Source: Cylicocyclus nassatus (Eukaryota; Nematoda; Chromadorea; Rhabditida; Strongylidae). From it: a stretch of DNA of 64,000 bases. The stretch spans positions 80,249,594-80,313,593 of the forward strand of contig CATQJL010000001.1 in the NCBI GenBank assembly GCA_958299035.1, written 5' to 3'. The first letter of the stretch is position 1. Each line of letters opens with the position of its first letter. The translations under genes and the position numbers were made by a program. Below the pieces are notes generated by a model. It ran no database searches. It was not told the DNA's origin and saw nothing but the letters and a program-made list of their open reading frames with translations. Shown here piece by piece: positions 1-11,680 of the stretch.

Positions 1-449
1 TCGCTAATTGTATACTAAAAAAGACTTTTATTTGAACTTGCCAAAAACTGTCACAAGGTGGTCATTAACTCACGCAAAGCTGCGTCATTTTTTAGGCTAC
101 GGAAATAGGGTAAGCTATTGTTTCCGGCTATTGTTTCCTCCTATTTCCGATGATAGCTTTGTGGAAGTACGGCAGGCGAGATTAACTTTGCTGAAATTTG
201 CACACTCGTTAGAATTTTGTATCTAAGTTTTTCTATGCCATAATCGAAAATCTTCAAGCAATCGTAATCTCGTGACTAGCAATTTCGTGCAGACGCAGTG
301 TAATTGGCTACGCCATATAAGATGAAACGTTTTTCTGTGCGGCAGGCAACCGCTGTTAGAGGAAGGATAAAATGATTGAAGGTTATATGGATTGGATCAT
401 CAGATAGACGCAGTTTCGGTTGGTGAAGATATAAACTACGATTGGAGTT

Positions 450-646
450 TCATTGAGCGATATTCATGCACACTGGTGCTGTTTCTTTCCCACGAATGTA
501 GGCAAGTAAGGCATAAGGCATGCAAAAGAAAAAACCAGTGAGCAAATCAGCTGCCTTTTGAAATTCATGCTCGAACAGCTTAAAGGCATTGTCCACCCAG
601 ATTTTCGACTTCCACGTTTTCATCGTTTCAGGGCCTTCTCGTGTTC
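450..646 (-). CDS. Possible terminal exon of an unidentified gene, one membrane segment
   Basis: On the minus strand an AG acceptor (...GGAATCAG, just above 646) is followed by a frame of 64 codons that ends in TGA at 450. I do not recognise the protein. It opens with a lysine/tryptophan-rich stretch (MKTWKSKIWVDNAFKLFEHE), then has a roughly 17-residue hydrophobic segment around residues 34-50 (LLTGFFFCMPYALLAYI), followed by RGKET and a short tail. That is the shape of a small single-pass membrane protein or subunit. The same frame stays open upstream to about 920, but there the sequence is proline-rich and crosses a tandem duplication, so I do not count it as coding. No upstream exon or poly(A) signal is evident. 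A chance ORF is the main alternative. Confidence 0.3.
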
Positions 647-753
647 CTGATTCCAAATATGAAGTCGAGAATGCTCGAAAACCCCGAGAATTTCCGTTCC
701 GGAGAACCCATAGGCCGGTTTCCGAAACGGTGATTGGATGGCCGCGCACAAAT

Positions 754-792
754 GGGCGGGCATGGATGGGGGAGGGCGGGCATGGATGGGGG
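754..792. repeat. 20-bp tandem duplication, G-rich
   Basis: Two consecutive copies of a 20-bp unit, GGGCGGGCATGGATGGGGGA, lie head to tail. Such a duplication makes the long overlapping ORFs across this spot suspect. Confidence 0.85.
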
Positions 793-1717
793 TCCTCGTG
801 CATCTTTGCTATTCCGAAGCGATTTTCTCGCTTCCGAAGCTGCGTTTTGCGCCGCGACTTGGGTATTGGATTGATAGAGGGCCCTACTATTATATGCTGC
901 CAAAAGTTCAACACCCTCAACTTAGGGTGGGCGATGCCTTTAAGAGTAACGAAAAATTTTCATCTGATAAAGTACTTTCTAATGAAAAAAAACTCATCTT
1001 GCTAGAATTCTAAAGAAACTACGGCATAAAATTCAGCGAAGTGGTTGCATGGTATCTGACCGAGAGCGCGCGGATCAGCTGATCGTATTGATTTTATATG
1101 GCGTACAGTTCAATCCTTTGCGTGTGTCCATGGACAGCGGCGACACCACCACGGAAAACGTAATCAGTTTTTGCTTCTCATATGGTCTCTATTTTCAAAC
1201 AGCCGCTGTTTCATGTATGTTTTATACTATTGCTAGCCACAGTAGTGTTGAGATATTGAATTCTTTTTGCATTTACCTATATATAGACATGTGTCCTCAA
1301 AAAGGGCCTGCTGCGAAAATCTTTTTAAGGTCCCGCAAGCGCATAATGCCATAAAAAAAGATCGCCAAAGTAAGGAGGTTAGTAGATATCTACGTTCTCG
1401 AGTGTGGTGATACTTTGTATTCTGTCATAAGTATTTGGTCAACTACACCATATTTTTCAATAATTTTTCCTTCTTCAGACTTCGTCCAGATTGATGCAGT
1501 GAGAGAATAGAATGTGAGGGAAATTCGAATAAAGCTGAGCTATATATTCATTGCGTCTTCCTTACAATTTGACATTTCTTCAGATTGAACATAGAAGGAA
1601 TTTGTAGCACTTTGAACAAGGAATCCATTTGCAATGGTATTGAGTTCGAGATTGTTCGCGTTCTTTATTTTTTTTATTTCAGCTGTTATTTGCATACATT
1701 GTAATGTTTAGTAAACT

Positions 1718-2165
1718 CTTTACCAGTTTATTGCATGCCCATTCTTGTATTTTTGGTAACAACTGTCCCCTTTCAGCGTCGCAATTTTTTTTTCTTCATC
1801 GAAAATAAAGTATTTCCGTTTAAATTGTAGGTAAAACAGCCAAAGGCGCAAAAGCTCAAGGGAAGCTGGAAGTAATAGAAGAATTGATCATAATAAGTAG
1901 TACAGGTTTACTAAGCTTATCGACTAAGTAGATAATTTTGGATATCCGACAATAAATTTTGCTCTCCCAGCGAAAGGAAACTGCTTTAGACCACGGGCAG
2001 AGTTCACGCGATTTCATCGCCGTAATTGATCCCGACAAGACCTGTAAAAACATCATTGCATGCCGATCTTCTTGCATCTCGGTTGTGATAGTTTTCCAAC
2101 ACGACTAATCGTGACTGACTGTTACAACCGAAGTAAAAGAAACGGCATGCAATAAACTGGTAAAG
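1718..2165. repeat. Element bounded by a perfect 22-bp inverted repeat
   Basis: Positions 1718-1739 (CTTTACCAGTTTATTGCATG then CC) and 2144-2165 are perfect reverse complements, about 400 bp apart. Similarity appears to continue inward in weaker form. This is the shape of a small non-autonomous DNA transposon of about 448 bp. I see no clear target-site duplication, so the family is unassigned. There is no internal ORF of note. Confidence 0.55.
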
Positions 2166-4129
2166 CAATGGCTATACATCAGCGATTTTGTCGTCACGAT
2201 TCCGTCGCCGGAATTTCTTAATCAGAGCAACGCTATCGCGACTATCAAGTCGCTGGTCGCGGGTTCTAGACATACCTCCTGTTCAGCGATAAGGTGGAAA
2301 TACACACTTCAATACTCGTTCTAAGTTTTTTTCTTGGCCAAAAACGGTATTAAGCATGAATTCTTTACATTTGCAGATTTTCTTTGTCTTTTTCCAACAC
2401 CGACACGTTCAACATCGTCGCTCCACTTTTTTCATTAGATACAGGATGCAAAGCCAATTTTCTCTAGTTGCACCTGCGGTTTATACGTTGCTAATTTCTC
2501 CGATGTCCAGACGTCTAGAAACTATGCATGCATTCAAATACAAGTTTTGAAACATTTGAAATGATCTCAACTAATGGCACGAACTAGAATGGACGCGCAT
2601 CACAAAACGAAAAAACTGCAATTCAAGAAATATGCATCACATTTCAAAATATTCGCAAAAAAAAGACGAGTCGAAGGAGAAAAAAACTATTTCAAAAACT
2701 TTCAGAAATGAAATTCATTTTTAGCAATATTGCCGCGTCTCTGTTTTCAGACTGGCGACGTGATATCGTAAGATTTCAACAAAATCGCTGCGATATCGCT
2801 GGAATAGGTATGGCCTAGGAAAACACGGTCAGCGATCCGTCGCGTCGGACAGCTAGCACGACCGACATACATGATTTGCCGGCATGCATAAGGTGTACGA
2901 CAGTTGTCTGATTGCACCAATCGCATCGATGATTTTTTTTTGTTGATAAAACCAGGGCTTAACATTTGTCTTGTAACGAGAAATCGCGACGATCAAATAG
3001 CGTGAAGTCTACCTGAGGCCTTAGAAATATAATCGTTCGGTTTATCTCATCTGCTCAAACGTACACTGCTGTTTTTGTCTTAAGTCGAGATTGTCCGTGT
3101 CCCAAGCTCAGCATTGCGATGCATGATAATGTAGGCAAACTTAGGTTCTTGTTATCTCATTCTAGAGAAGTGAGCAACAGAACATTTTTTTGCGTGATAT
3201 AACCATTTAATCATTGTCAAATTTCGTATCACTGATTATTGCATAAAATTAACAACGCTATAAGCAAATAAACACTTAGTTGCCTGGATTTGAGTACGTA
3301 ACGTTTTCCAAAAGCAATGAGAGAATTTTATTTGATCAATGACTTCGATAGATCAAAAAACGTAGAAAACGTAAAAAATACCTTAACAAGGAAAACCCAC
3401 TTCCAAAAAAGGGACCTGCCTGAATGTCTTTGAGTGAAGTGCAATTATGTTTTCCGCATCCGTTTCAGAGCTGTATGAACGTATTCATAAATTCTGTTAC
3501 GTTTGGTTTTGATTTGAGAAAATCAAACTCCGCATTATCAAGATGTGAGGAGTACGGATAATGCAAGGAAATACAAAAAATGTATAATTGTAACTTTCTC
3601 CGTTCTCTGCATGGCGCATACCTAGTGTATAGCTTGGCCCTACACATCGGGAAATGGGAGAACTTTGAGGGCTATGGTTCTACCATTAATGAGCCAACGC
3701 ATGTGCCAAAAGAGCGTTATTCTGACCTGATAGAACTCGTGCTCAGTGTTACAGGCACTCAAAAAGGGGCGTGATCTCCATACGCTCGTTCCAACTAGGT
3801 TCTGTCGCTTTTCCGGCCTACATCCCACACCATACCGGACGTACTTGACTGCTAGTCACATGTCGCCACCACACCTCTTTGCGTCTCTTCTTGAGACCCA
3901 CTGTTTTCCGACTGTTTCACGACGGGCACGCAGGTGCTGCCTTGTCGCGCCGGCCGCGTTGCCGCAATGTTATGCCGACCATATGCCTCCGTCACGTCTC
4001 CTATCGCTTATCACGTGGCAGCAGCAAAAAGGTATGAGACGGGCATTTGCCGTGGTGCGAGTCGCCACGACTCAATGGGGGTTTACTCAGGTTCTCAGGT
4101 CGCTGATATACCGCATAACAGTCCCGTCT
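2166..4129. other. Unassigned stretch
   Basis: No gene or repeat was recognised. Short frames exist (for example 3580-3774 plus and 3746-4141 plus) but lack splice or family support. The 3780-4200 portion is more GC-rich than its surroundings. Confidence 0.4.
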
Positions 4130-4162
4130 TTCCCTGCATGAGTACTTAGCACATGCAGGGAA
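4130..4162. other. Hairpin, 11-bp perfect stem
   Basis: TTCCCTGCATG at 4130-4140 is the reverse complement of CATGCAGGGAA at 4152-4162, with an 11-nt loop. It lies at the end of a GC-rich patch. Its role is unknown; it could be the end of a repeat or a structured 3' end. Confidence 0.5.
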
Positions 4163-5354
4163 TATTTGAAGGCACATCACACCTTCACAGGTGTCTGCGG
4201 CTTAGCTATTTCCCACCCTCTATGTGCCTCATTTTAGATTGTACACACACAGTAGATCTTCAATTTTATTTATGAATAATAAGGACTGATAACGAGGGTT
4301 GCTCAAAAAATCTCTCTAGGTCTTTCCAAATTTCAGAAACATGAAATGATATTGCATCCAGCCACCTATAACTATTCGCAGATGCTTACAACTACAATTT
4401 CTTTTATTTCATATTGAACAAAAGTGATCTGAGTGAATAGCAAATTGGAAAGCATGGTGGGCTTTACCTTATTCAAATATTTCACACTGACTCAACAATT
4501 TGCAAATTGGATATCATTTTTGGAAAATTTGATCAATTCCTTAATCAAATCTGCGTGTGAATATTGGATACTGCAGTGACGCAAAAGAATTTAGATAAAA
4601 TATTTATCTATCGTTGAAAAATTCGAAATCTGTAGTAAATCAGCGAGCAGAAGGAATTAATCACATAACGTTTTTGATTTCGGTAATATTTCTTCCACAA
4701 AAACCTTTGCATTTTCTCTGGAAAAATCAGCAAATGTTCAAGTTATCTAAAGGTCCATGAGTAATTGAATTCCCATTTTTAAAAACATGAAATACTCAAA
4801 ATCGATCATTCGTGCGTCTTGTGGTGATGATGCTTTAAGAAATTCACTGCTAAACTTCGTCATTTCAAGGCGGTTTTTGAATATTTTTGATTTTCTTACG
4901 TTTACTTATGGGAGTCACAGGGCTCTACTTGCTCTTAGATTGTTCTCATAATACCAATTATTGAGTACGGGGAACTGTATACCTTACTGCTGATGTTTCA
5001 TTTATTCTATCAAAGTTACAGCTCATTTTTCTTGTTTTTATCAATTGGTACTTTTCAGTCATTTATATTTACACTAACCTAGTGCACAATAAAACCAATC
5101 AGCAGGTGAAGCAATGGGCGAAGCTTGATCTCTGGAGCATGGAGGTGCCAGAGCCCTCCTGGGTGGGTGTGCCAATGCTAGCTACAGTGCGAGAAAAGGT
5201 GCTAGAAACTCCTGCACGCCCCTCCGCTCACATAGGGCATAGAGCTACCATAATTTCACGAATACACATGATTATACAATAATCATCAAATCATGATGAC
5301 AGATGCCCCAGTCGTCAAAATAGTACAAAAAGGACGCCTTCGTTGTATAGATAC
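4163..5354. other. Unassigned AT-rich stretch
   Basis: AT-rich sequence with no recognisable exon, RNA gene or repeat boundary. Confidence 0.4.
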
Positions 5355-5462
5355 GTTACAAGATTGCGCAGCGTACGCGGCGTACACGACGTAAGCAGCG
5401 TAAGGCTCCATTTTTATGTACGCTTGCGTACGCGGCCTACGTCGTGAAGTCTGGCTCAACCC
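5355..5462. mobile_element. Degenerate Harbinger-like miniature element
   Basis: The GTACGC-rich arms (around 5366-5386 and 5428-5450) and the right end AAGTCTGGCTCAACCC match the ends of the intact 112-bp element at 19427-19538. The left end has decayed and no clean target duplication is left. The family call rests on that intact relative. Confidence 0.5.
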
Positions 5463-6148
5463 TGAGCCGACAAGAAAAGAAAACCATATAACTAAACCGA
5501 CCATATTAGTAAATGTGCAAGGAAAGGGGCTAATATGAAGGCTCAGCTTGTGATGGCTAGACAGAGTAAAGCAGGCATGAGAGAACTTGGAATAAATAAA
5601 ATACAAGCTTTGTGAAGAGAAAAGTAAAACAAAGGTACAAGAGCAGCAGAAACTGTAGCGGAAACTTACTTACTTGTGGCGGAAAGAATCCTAAATAAAA
5701 AAATCAATAAAAATTGCTTCAAAATTCTTCGAAATCCAATTTTTGATTAATAACTTTTTGAAATAATGATTGCGAGTGTGATAAGCTAAGTTACTATTTA
5801 CAAATTTTTGGCATGATGTGTACTCAACATTGCAGCAACAACGAGAGATCTTTTGAGGGAAAATCGCCAAACGCTTCTTTTACAAACCTTTACTTTGCGG
5901 AACCATTTGAATTGAGTAGTAAAACTACACAAGCACTGTTGACTGTGTAGCAATAATTGGCTGAGCATAGCGCTAATCTGAATATTAAGAGGACCGTAAG
6001 AGGATCTTTTGTTATTCTAGTGTCAGATGCTCTAAACTTGTTAAATAGAGTCATGTCTACATCGCGCTTATGAATTTTATGCCATTTATGAGGAACACAA
6101 GAACAGATCATGTTGTATAAAAATTAAAAGAACTGTTTTTAAGCTTAC
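5463..6148. other. Unassigned stretch
   Basis: Short frames only. Nothing supports a gene or a defined repeat here. Confidence 0.4.
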
Positions 6149-6156
6149 ATTCCGAT

Positions 6157-7469
6157 CAGAGGTGCAATGGGGGAAGCGCCCACCAAAAGTGAAGGTGGTC
6201 CCAGCTACCACTGACCGGCCAAAAGTGAAGCTGGTAGTGCCGGACACTCAACTCCCAAAAACGTCGACCGGGGGGGGGGGAGCATTAACGTCTATCCTTC
6301 CAGGTCGTTGCCGCCAGTGCGCGGAAAATAAGCAAAACAAATGCAAAAGGGATCATTGAAAGCAATTTTTATGTATACAACGTCGTAAATATCTAAAATA
6401 AACGTGCTTATCAAATAATGTATTTGGAAGTTAAGCTCAGCGGAACTGTGCGTATTTTATTAATTAAATTTTGTTATAATGTACAGCGAAGAAAGTAGAT
6501 CGATCCAGGCAGTAACGGCCGAGAACCAGAATTTTGAATAATTAATTGGTGAAAAATCATGCGAATTCCACTGTTATAAATCTGTTGTTTGAAGATGTTA
6601 GCAGTTGAGACCTGAGAGGTTTTGCAGAGTAAATGGTGCTCTATCAGCTAATGAAAGAATCGAGTGGATTTGAGAGATAGTCGTTGAAAACCAGAATTCT
6701 AAATATTTACGCCATTTTTGCGCGTTTTTTGACGGTTGAGAGTTAAACTCATATGAATCTTGAAAGTGAAAGTATGTAATGTTGCGACTTCACACTTTTT
6801 ATAGTGTAAGGTTTGCCTTATCAGGATATATCTTAGTCGTTTCGATCCATTGAAACACCTCCGAGATCCAGAGTCCTGAAAAAGCAGATAAAAAAGCGCT
6901 TTTTGAAATTCAACAGCTCATAACTTCTTCAGAACTGCATGAATCATGTTGCGACTTCATAGATTAGATTCTACTCATCAAGAGCTTTCAGAAGATGTAT
7001 AATATGTGGGGGTTTAGGGCGCCTCCTAATTATGCCTTGGGGGGGGGCTCTTCATACCAAAGTCTCCCCCTAGACCACTTTAATGCATTGGAGGGGGAGA
7101 CGTTGTGATGAAAAGGCTCCCTCCCCCCGGGCATAATTCGTAGGAGGCCCTAAACCCCCACAACACCCACTGGATCGATTTACTTTCTTCGCTGTACGTT
7201 ATAACAAAATTTGCTTAATACAATCCGTACAGTTTCGCTAAGTTGTTTTACTTCCAAATACATCATATACTAAACACGTTTATTTTGAATATATATGCCG
7301 CCGTATACATAAATATATGCTTTCAATAATCTTTTCTGCGTTTGTTTTGCTTATTTTCCTTCTTTAGCGTCCAGCGAAAAAAATTTTATTCCAAAAGTGA
7401 AGGTGGTCATCCTGTACCAGCTCAAAAGTGAAGGTAGGGGGAAAATTGGTTCCCACTATCGCACCTCTG
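6157..7469. mobile_element. hAT-type foldback MITE (CAGAGGTGC ends)
   Basis: The element starts CAGAGGTGCAAT at 6157 and ends with ATYGCACCTCTG at 7469. It is flanked by ATTCCGAT (6149-6156) and ATTTCGAT (7470-7477), an 8-bp target duplication with one mismatch. Eight-bp duplications and ends beginning CA-G are hallmarks of hAT transposons. Inside are AAAGTGAAGGTGG subterminal repeats, runs of G, and a long imperfect inverted repeat (about 6318-6515 against 7173-7372), so most of the element can fold back. It has no transposase. It belongs with the elements at 10155, 21203 and 34685, which share the (G/A)GTGCGAT end motif. Confidence 0.8.
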
Positions 7470-7477
7470 ATTTCGAT

Positions 7478-7984
7478 GGGCATTTCGTTGCATAACTCCC
7501 CGCAGGTAATGCATATGTTTCAAAACAAATTTTTTTGTCTGTTAGTTGCTTTAGCAATAAAGGGGGAAAGAAAAATTTTCACATTAGTTTATTGCCTTTT
7601 TAAAGAACAAAGCCAAAAAATCAATAAGGGTCTATAAAGATGAAAGTGTCTGCGGAAGACCAGAAAAGATGAGCTTGAAAAAGATATAAGTGTGTCCATG
7701 AAACATGATGTTTTTCCCCAGATTAGCAGTTAAAGAGGAGTTAGAAACGGGTAAAACTTAATTTGTTAGAATTTTAAACTTTCAGTAATTCCCTTCGAAA
7801 CTTACAACATGAACAAGCTAGGATTGCGACAGAGCAGAGCAGTTTAGAATATATATCAGTATCACAAAAATAGCTTGAGCTCCGTCTCATTCCGCAGGCC
7901 ATTAGACAAAATACCGACTATTTTCCAACATCCTCCTTAAATGCGTTGACGCAGATCGCAAATCTAGTGCGAACTGACATATGT
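7478..7984. other. Unassigned stretch
   Basis: Nothing recognisable between the hAT element and the tRNA-like sequence. Confidence 0.4.
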
Positions 7985-7990
7985 CCGCGA

Positions 7991-8063
7991 AAATTGAGCA
8001 CCCACACGGCATCGAACCTGTGATGATAGCTAACAGCGATCACAGCTACTGTGCTACAATGAG
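7991..8063 (-). ncRNA. tRNA-like Pol III promoter sequence, possible SINE head
   Basis: On the minus strand, TAGCACAGTAGC (8056-8045) resembles an A box. About 25 nt further on, AGGTTCGATGCC (8019-8008) fits the B-box consensus GGTTCGANNCC. The spacing is right for a tRNA of about 73 nt, but the T-arm pairs only partly and I cannot build a convincing cloverleaf or anticodon arm. A tRNA-derived SINE or tRNA pseudogene is more likely than a working tRNA. Confidence 0.35.
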
Positions 8064-8196
8064 ATTTAATCTACTCACGATAGATGAAAGCAAGAACAAT
8101 CCCGTGATAACGGAGTCAATCGAACGCTTTACGACACATGCTTTTTAGTGTTGGGCGCGCAGTGTTCTTGTACTATTATTCGTTTTTGTTTTTTGA

Positions 8197-8589
8197 ATGG
8201 AGCCCGTTTCAATTATTCTTTCTATTCTTGACCTAGTCGAGCTCTCTACCGTGTTTATCAATCTCTTGTTTGATCAAGTGTTTCCGTACGTGTCGCAATC
8301 CAGTAAGTTGAGAGCGCCCAAAGCTCACGATGACCGAACGTGGGCGCCTGACTGTGCAAGAGCCCGGTCAGACAGAATTAGGTAAGCCTGCAATACCTGG
8401 ACACCTATCCGATCTCGTTGTGTATAAATTGCGTAATAAAACGCATGTCTTTGATTAGGCGGCAAACGTTAGCAAATCGAACGATTCAAATTTAATAACG
8501 TTTTCGGCCAACCGCCCCTGGTCTCGACTCACTTTTCTGCCTTTCTTATCATTGTGCTCGACTTTCACAGAAAAGTGGAGGTAACGTAA
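8197..8589 (+). CDS. Possible small two-exon gene, hydrophobic N-terminus
   Basis: Exon 1 runs from ATG 8197 to 8381. It encodes MEPVSIILSILDLVELSTVF and continues through a hydrophobic N-terminal third into a basic, charged region. A GTAAGC donor follows at 8382. A pyrimidine-rich acceptor ending TTTCACAG at 8570 opens exon 2 (8571-8589). The joined frame is consistent (phase 2) and ends after KVEVT at TAA 8587-8589, giving about 67 residues. The hydrophobic start could be a signal anchor. I recognise no family. The splice signals and phase agree, but the short second exon and lack of homology keep this tentative. Confidence 0.3.
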
Positions 8590-8939
8590 TAGCTTTTCAA
8601 TACTGTTACGTCTAACAAGGGAATGGTCAGTCGAAGTGGCCTTGTGCGACGACTTGTACGATGTTGGAGGGCGTGAAATGCTGATGTCAAATCTATCATC
8701 CTTTTTTGCGGAGTAAGAGATGTGAGTGTTTAAAGGAGCAAAAAATGAAGGTTTTTTGGGATAAAAACAATTAGAAAGTCTTTTCCAGCGCTTTAGTGAG
8801 ACAGCCGGAAGGAATATATCTCATCTAATTTGTGAAGGATACTTGGTCGAAGTGGCCTTTCAATAAATGTGTGTTGTCTTATAGAGCATAGAACGCTGAT
8901 TCCAAATCTGCTTTCTGTATCTGCAAAGCGCTTTTGGAA

Positions 8940-9735
8940 GGGGTTATGGAAATTTCTTGGCGACGTATGCACGTACATCCTGCTGGAGAGGGAGGGGATC
9001 TGAGAGGGATGCGTCATATCTCGCTAGTCTAAGTAACTTTCTTTTTCTTTTTCTATCTTGCTTATAAAGTTTTATACACTTATACTTGCGCATAAAGAAT
9101 GCCAGATTACTTTCATATAAGATTGTTTTTTTTTGCCATTTCGTGTGATCCCCAGGGATTCCCCTGGGGATATCCTCTCATTTTCAAAGTGATTTATATT
9201 CCTGAGAGATCAATGAAAAAGCTGTAAAATTGTACTGGGGATACACCACGGCACTGCTAAGCAAATTTTGACAGAAGAAATGGAATCTGAAGGATGCGAA
9301 TTTTTCAATGATCCCTGGCTCGCAAGCTAGGGATTACCGATGATTTCGATATCCTCAGACTTCACTTATTCCTACTATAATCATCTTTAGCAGCGTCGTA
9401 GTACATCCACATTACAATTTTACAGCCTTTCATGGAGTTTTCAGGGAGATAAATGACAATGAAATTGAGAGGGGATTTCCTGGGGATCCCCAGGAGATTA
9501 CATAAACCAATGAAAACCCAAACAATCACGCCAGTAACCTGGCATCCATAATGCGCAGGTATAGGGGTTTGAGAGCCTTCATAAGCAAGATAGAAAAGGA
9601 AAAAAAGATACGTAGAGTAGCGAAATATGACGCATCCCCTCTTAGATCCCTCAGCCTCCCCAGCGGGGATGTACCTGCATACGAGTCTTAGAGACGCAGC
9701 TACAAAAAATTTTCGGAACTGTAGTCTGTGAGTTT
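8940..9735. repeat. Foldback element with ~300-bp arms
   Basis: The left arm (from about 8957, CGTATGCACGTACATCC) and right arm (to about 9690, GGATGTACCTGCATACG) are imperfect reverse complements over some 300 bp. Both include the motif GATCCCCAGGGATTCCCCTG or its complement and a stretch matching AGCAAGATAGAAAAGGAAAA. A related half-copy lies at 20197-20440. No clear target duplication and no ORF are seen, so this is a non-autonomous foldback transposon of unknown superfamily. Confidence 0.65.
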
Positions 9736-9739
9736 GGAG

Positions 9740-10146
9740 TGGATCATGATTACTCCCAGGGCTCTTCGTGCAGTTATACCTTTATTCCGATAAATTTGAG
9801 CTAGTCGTCTCCATTCAAGCTCCGGAGAACCCTCAATACTCGTTTTTACCTTAACCAAAACTTGGAATTTGCCTCAAAAAACCTCATAACTTATTTATTT
9901 ATTTATTCATAATACACAAAGTAGTACACACAAGGTGCATCAAAGAGGAAGTACACAAAGAGAAAAATCATAAAGAGACACGAGACCAGCCAGTCTTCTC
10001 ATCCTCACGAAAGCAGATGAATCAAAAGGTAGATAAAAGACACGAAGCTTTAGACCCCTAACAAAAGGAAAAAAAAAGAAACGTGTACTATGTCAGGAAA
10101 CATCTCAAGAAGCTTGCATTTTTAAAACTCATGATGATGAACCCGT
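9740..10146. other. Unassigned AT-rich stretch
   Basis: Includes a short TTTA repeat near 9891-9907. No gene was seen. Confidence 0.4.
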
Positions 10147-10600
10147 TTTTGGGACATAGTTGCGATAAAGGGAGTGGTGGATCTTACCCCCTTCACTTTG
10201 AAGCCAAACTCCCGATACCCCCTTCACCTGGGCTGGGACTGGTATTGTACTCTGAGAATATGATAAAAATTGTTATTAAAAGGTTTTGCAGGCTAAGTAC
10301 CTCAAACAACAAGTACACTCATAAATCCACAAAAGAAACGGTATTTATGTTTATTAATATTATTTATTTATCCTCGTAGCATTTATGGAGAGCAGAAAGT
10401 GAGGACAAAAAGTAGTTGGTTTTTGGAGTACATAAAATCCCTCATATTTCGCGGCACAGAAGACCTAGAAAAAAGTCGACGGTCTACGTCGATTTACCAT
10501 GATCTCAGCTTTCGAATGGTATACAGTATGTTAGGGCTTCTTTGCTTCCCGGCTCTAAAAATCATTTGCTCCGGTAACCCATAAAAGCCAACCCATTGTA

Positions 10601-11307
10601 TTGTTCGTCCCGAAAGTTCTTGCGCACGATTTTCAAAAATTCATAACTTCTGATTCTTCCAACCGATTTGACTGCTTCTATTTTCGTATGAAATAGTAGG
10701 TCACGTTTTTTACAATGACATCTTATTTGCTTACTAATGGTCATCTGTTGCATATATAGGAGCGATAGAGGAAAATTGGTCAAAATTTGAATCTGTGTAG
10801 GGTCATGAAAAATCGGAGACTTGCAGCAAAAATCGGAGCAGTCAGTGCTGTAGATTCCTTCACCAGCTCTTTCTGACAGTGCAAAGTTTTGCGCTGATTG
10901 AGGGTCTCTATGAAAAGTTATGATTTTCGAGCAAGCAGTACAAAAGGGCAAATTTGGTTTATTTTGGCATTTTTTAGGGAAATCATAACTTTCCATAGAA
11001 AAGCTTAATCGGCGCAACTTTGCACTTTTAGAAAGAGCTGGTGAAACAACCTACAGTACTGACTGCTCCGATTTTTGTTGCAAGTCTCCGATTTTTTTAT
11101 GACACTACACGACAAATTCAAATTTTGACCAATACTCTTCTATCCCTCTTATCTATGCAACAGATGACCATTAGTGAGCACTGAGATGTCATTATAAAGA
11201 GCATAACTTACCCTTTCACATAAAAGTGAAAGCAGTCAAATCTGTTGGAAAAATCAAAAGTTATGAATTTTTGAAAATCGTGCGCAAAAACTTTCGGGAC
11301 TACCTAA
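10601..11307. mobile_element. Mariner-type foldback MITE inside hAT copy A
   Basis: The terminal repeats are GTTCGTCCCGAAAG at the left and CTTTCGGGACTACCTAA at the right, with TA duplications at 10599-10600 and 11308-11309. The two halves are imperfect inverted copies of each other over the full 707 bp (compare AAAATTCATAACTTCTGATT on the left with its complement near 11250). The same element sits at the same internal place in hAT copy B. It is non-coding and needs a mariner transposase supplied in trans. Confidence 0.85.
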
Positions 11308-11680
11308 TAAGAGCGAGGTGAAGCAAGTTGATAGTAAAAAATGTGCTGATTGACATCGTTATCAGCACTAACGGAAACGTGAGCTAACGTATCTATTCAA
11401 GCGTGCTTATCGTTGTTGTATGTTTATGTTTTTTTGGTTAGAAATGCGCTTTTGATTGACAGTTATGCCATCATTATTAGCACACACTCAAAAAACTATG
11501 GAAGATTGGTAAATTTCTACACTTTCACACAAAAACCCGCCCATTTCTGGAATCTGTACTCTGTAAACATAGTGCTGAAGAAGGTCACTTTCGTGAAAAC
11601 GCTCTAGACTCACCTTACCTAATTAGTAGAGTTTGGTTGTTTCAATGAGTCAAAAAGTTTAAGACATTCAGAAGAATAAC

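Noticed and set aside
589..1013. Overlapping 138-, 156- and 91-codon ORFs on both strands
   Set aside because: They overlap one another across a 20-bp tandem duplication and are low-complexity. Only the 450-646 end looks plausible.
3580..4149. Overlapping plus frames in a GC-rich patch
   Set aside because: Several frames are open at once because the patch is GC-rich and has few stops. No splice sites or recognisable domain were found.
7991..8063. A functional tRNA gene
   Set aside because: The A and B boxes fit, but the T arm and anticodon arm do not fold properly. Kept only as a tRNA-like sequence.
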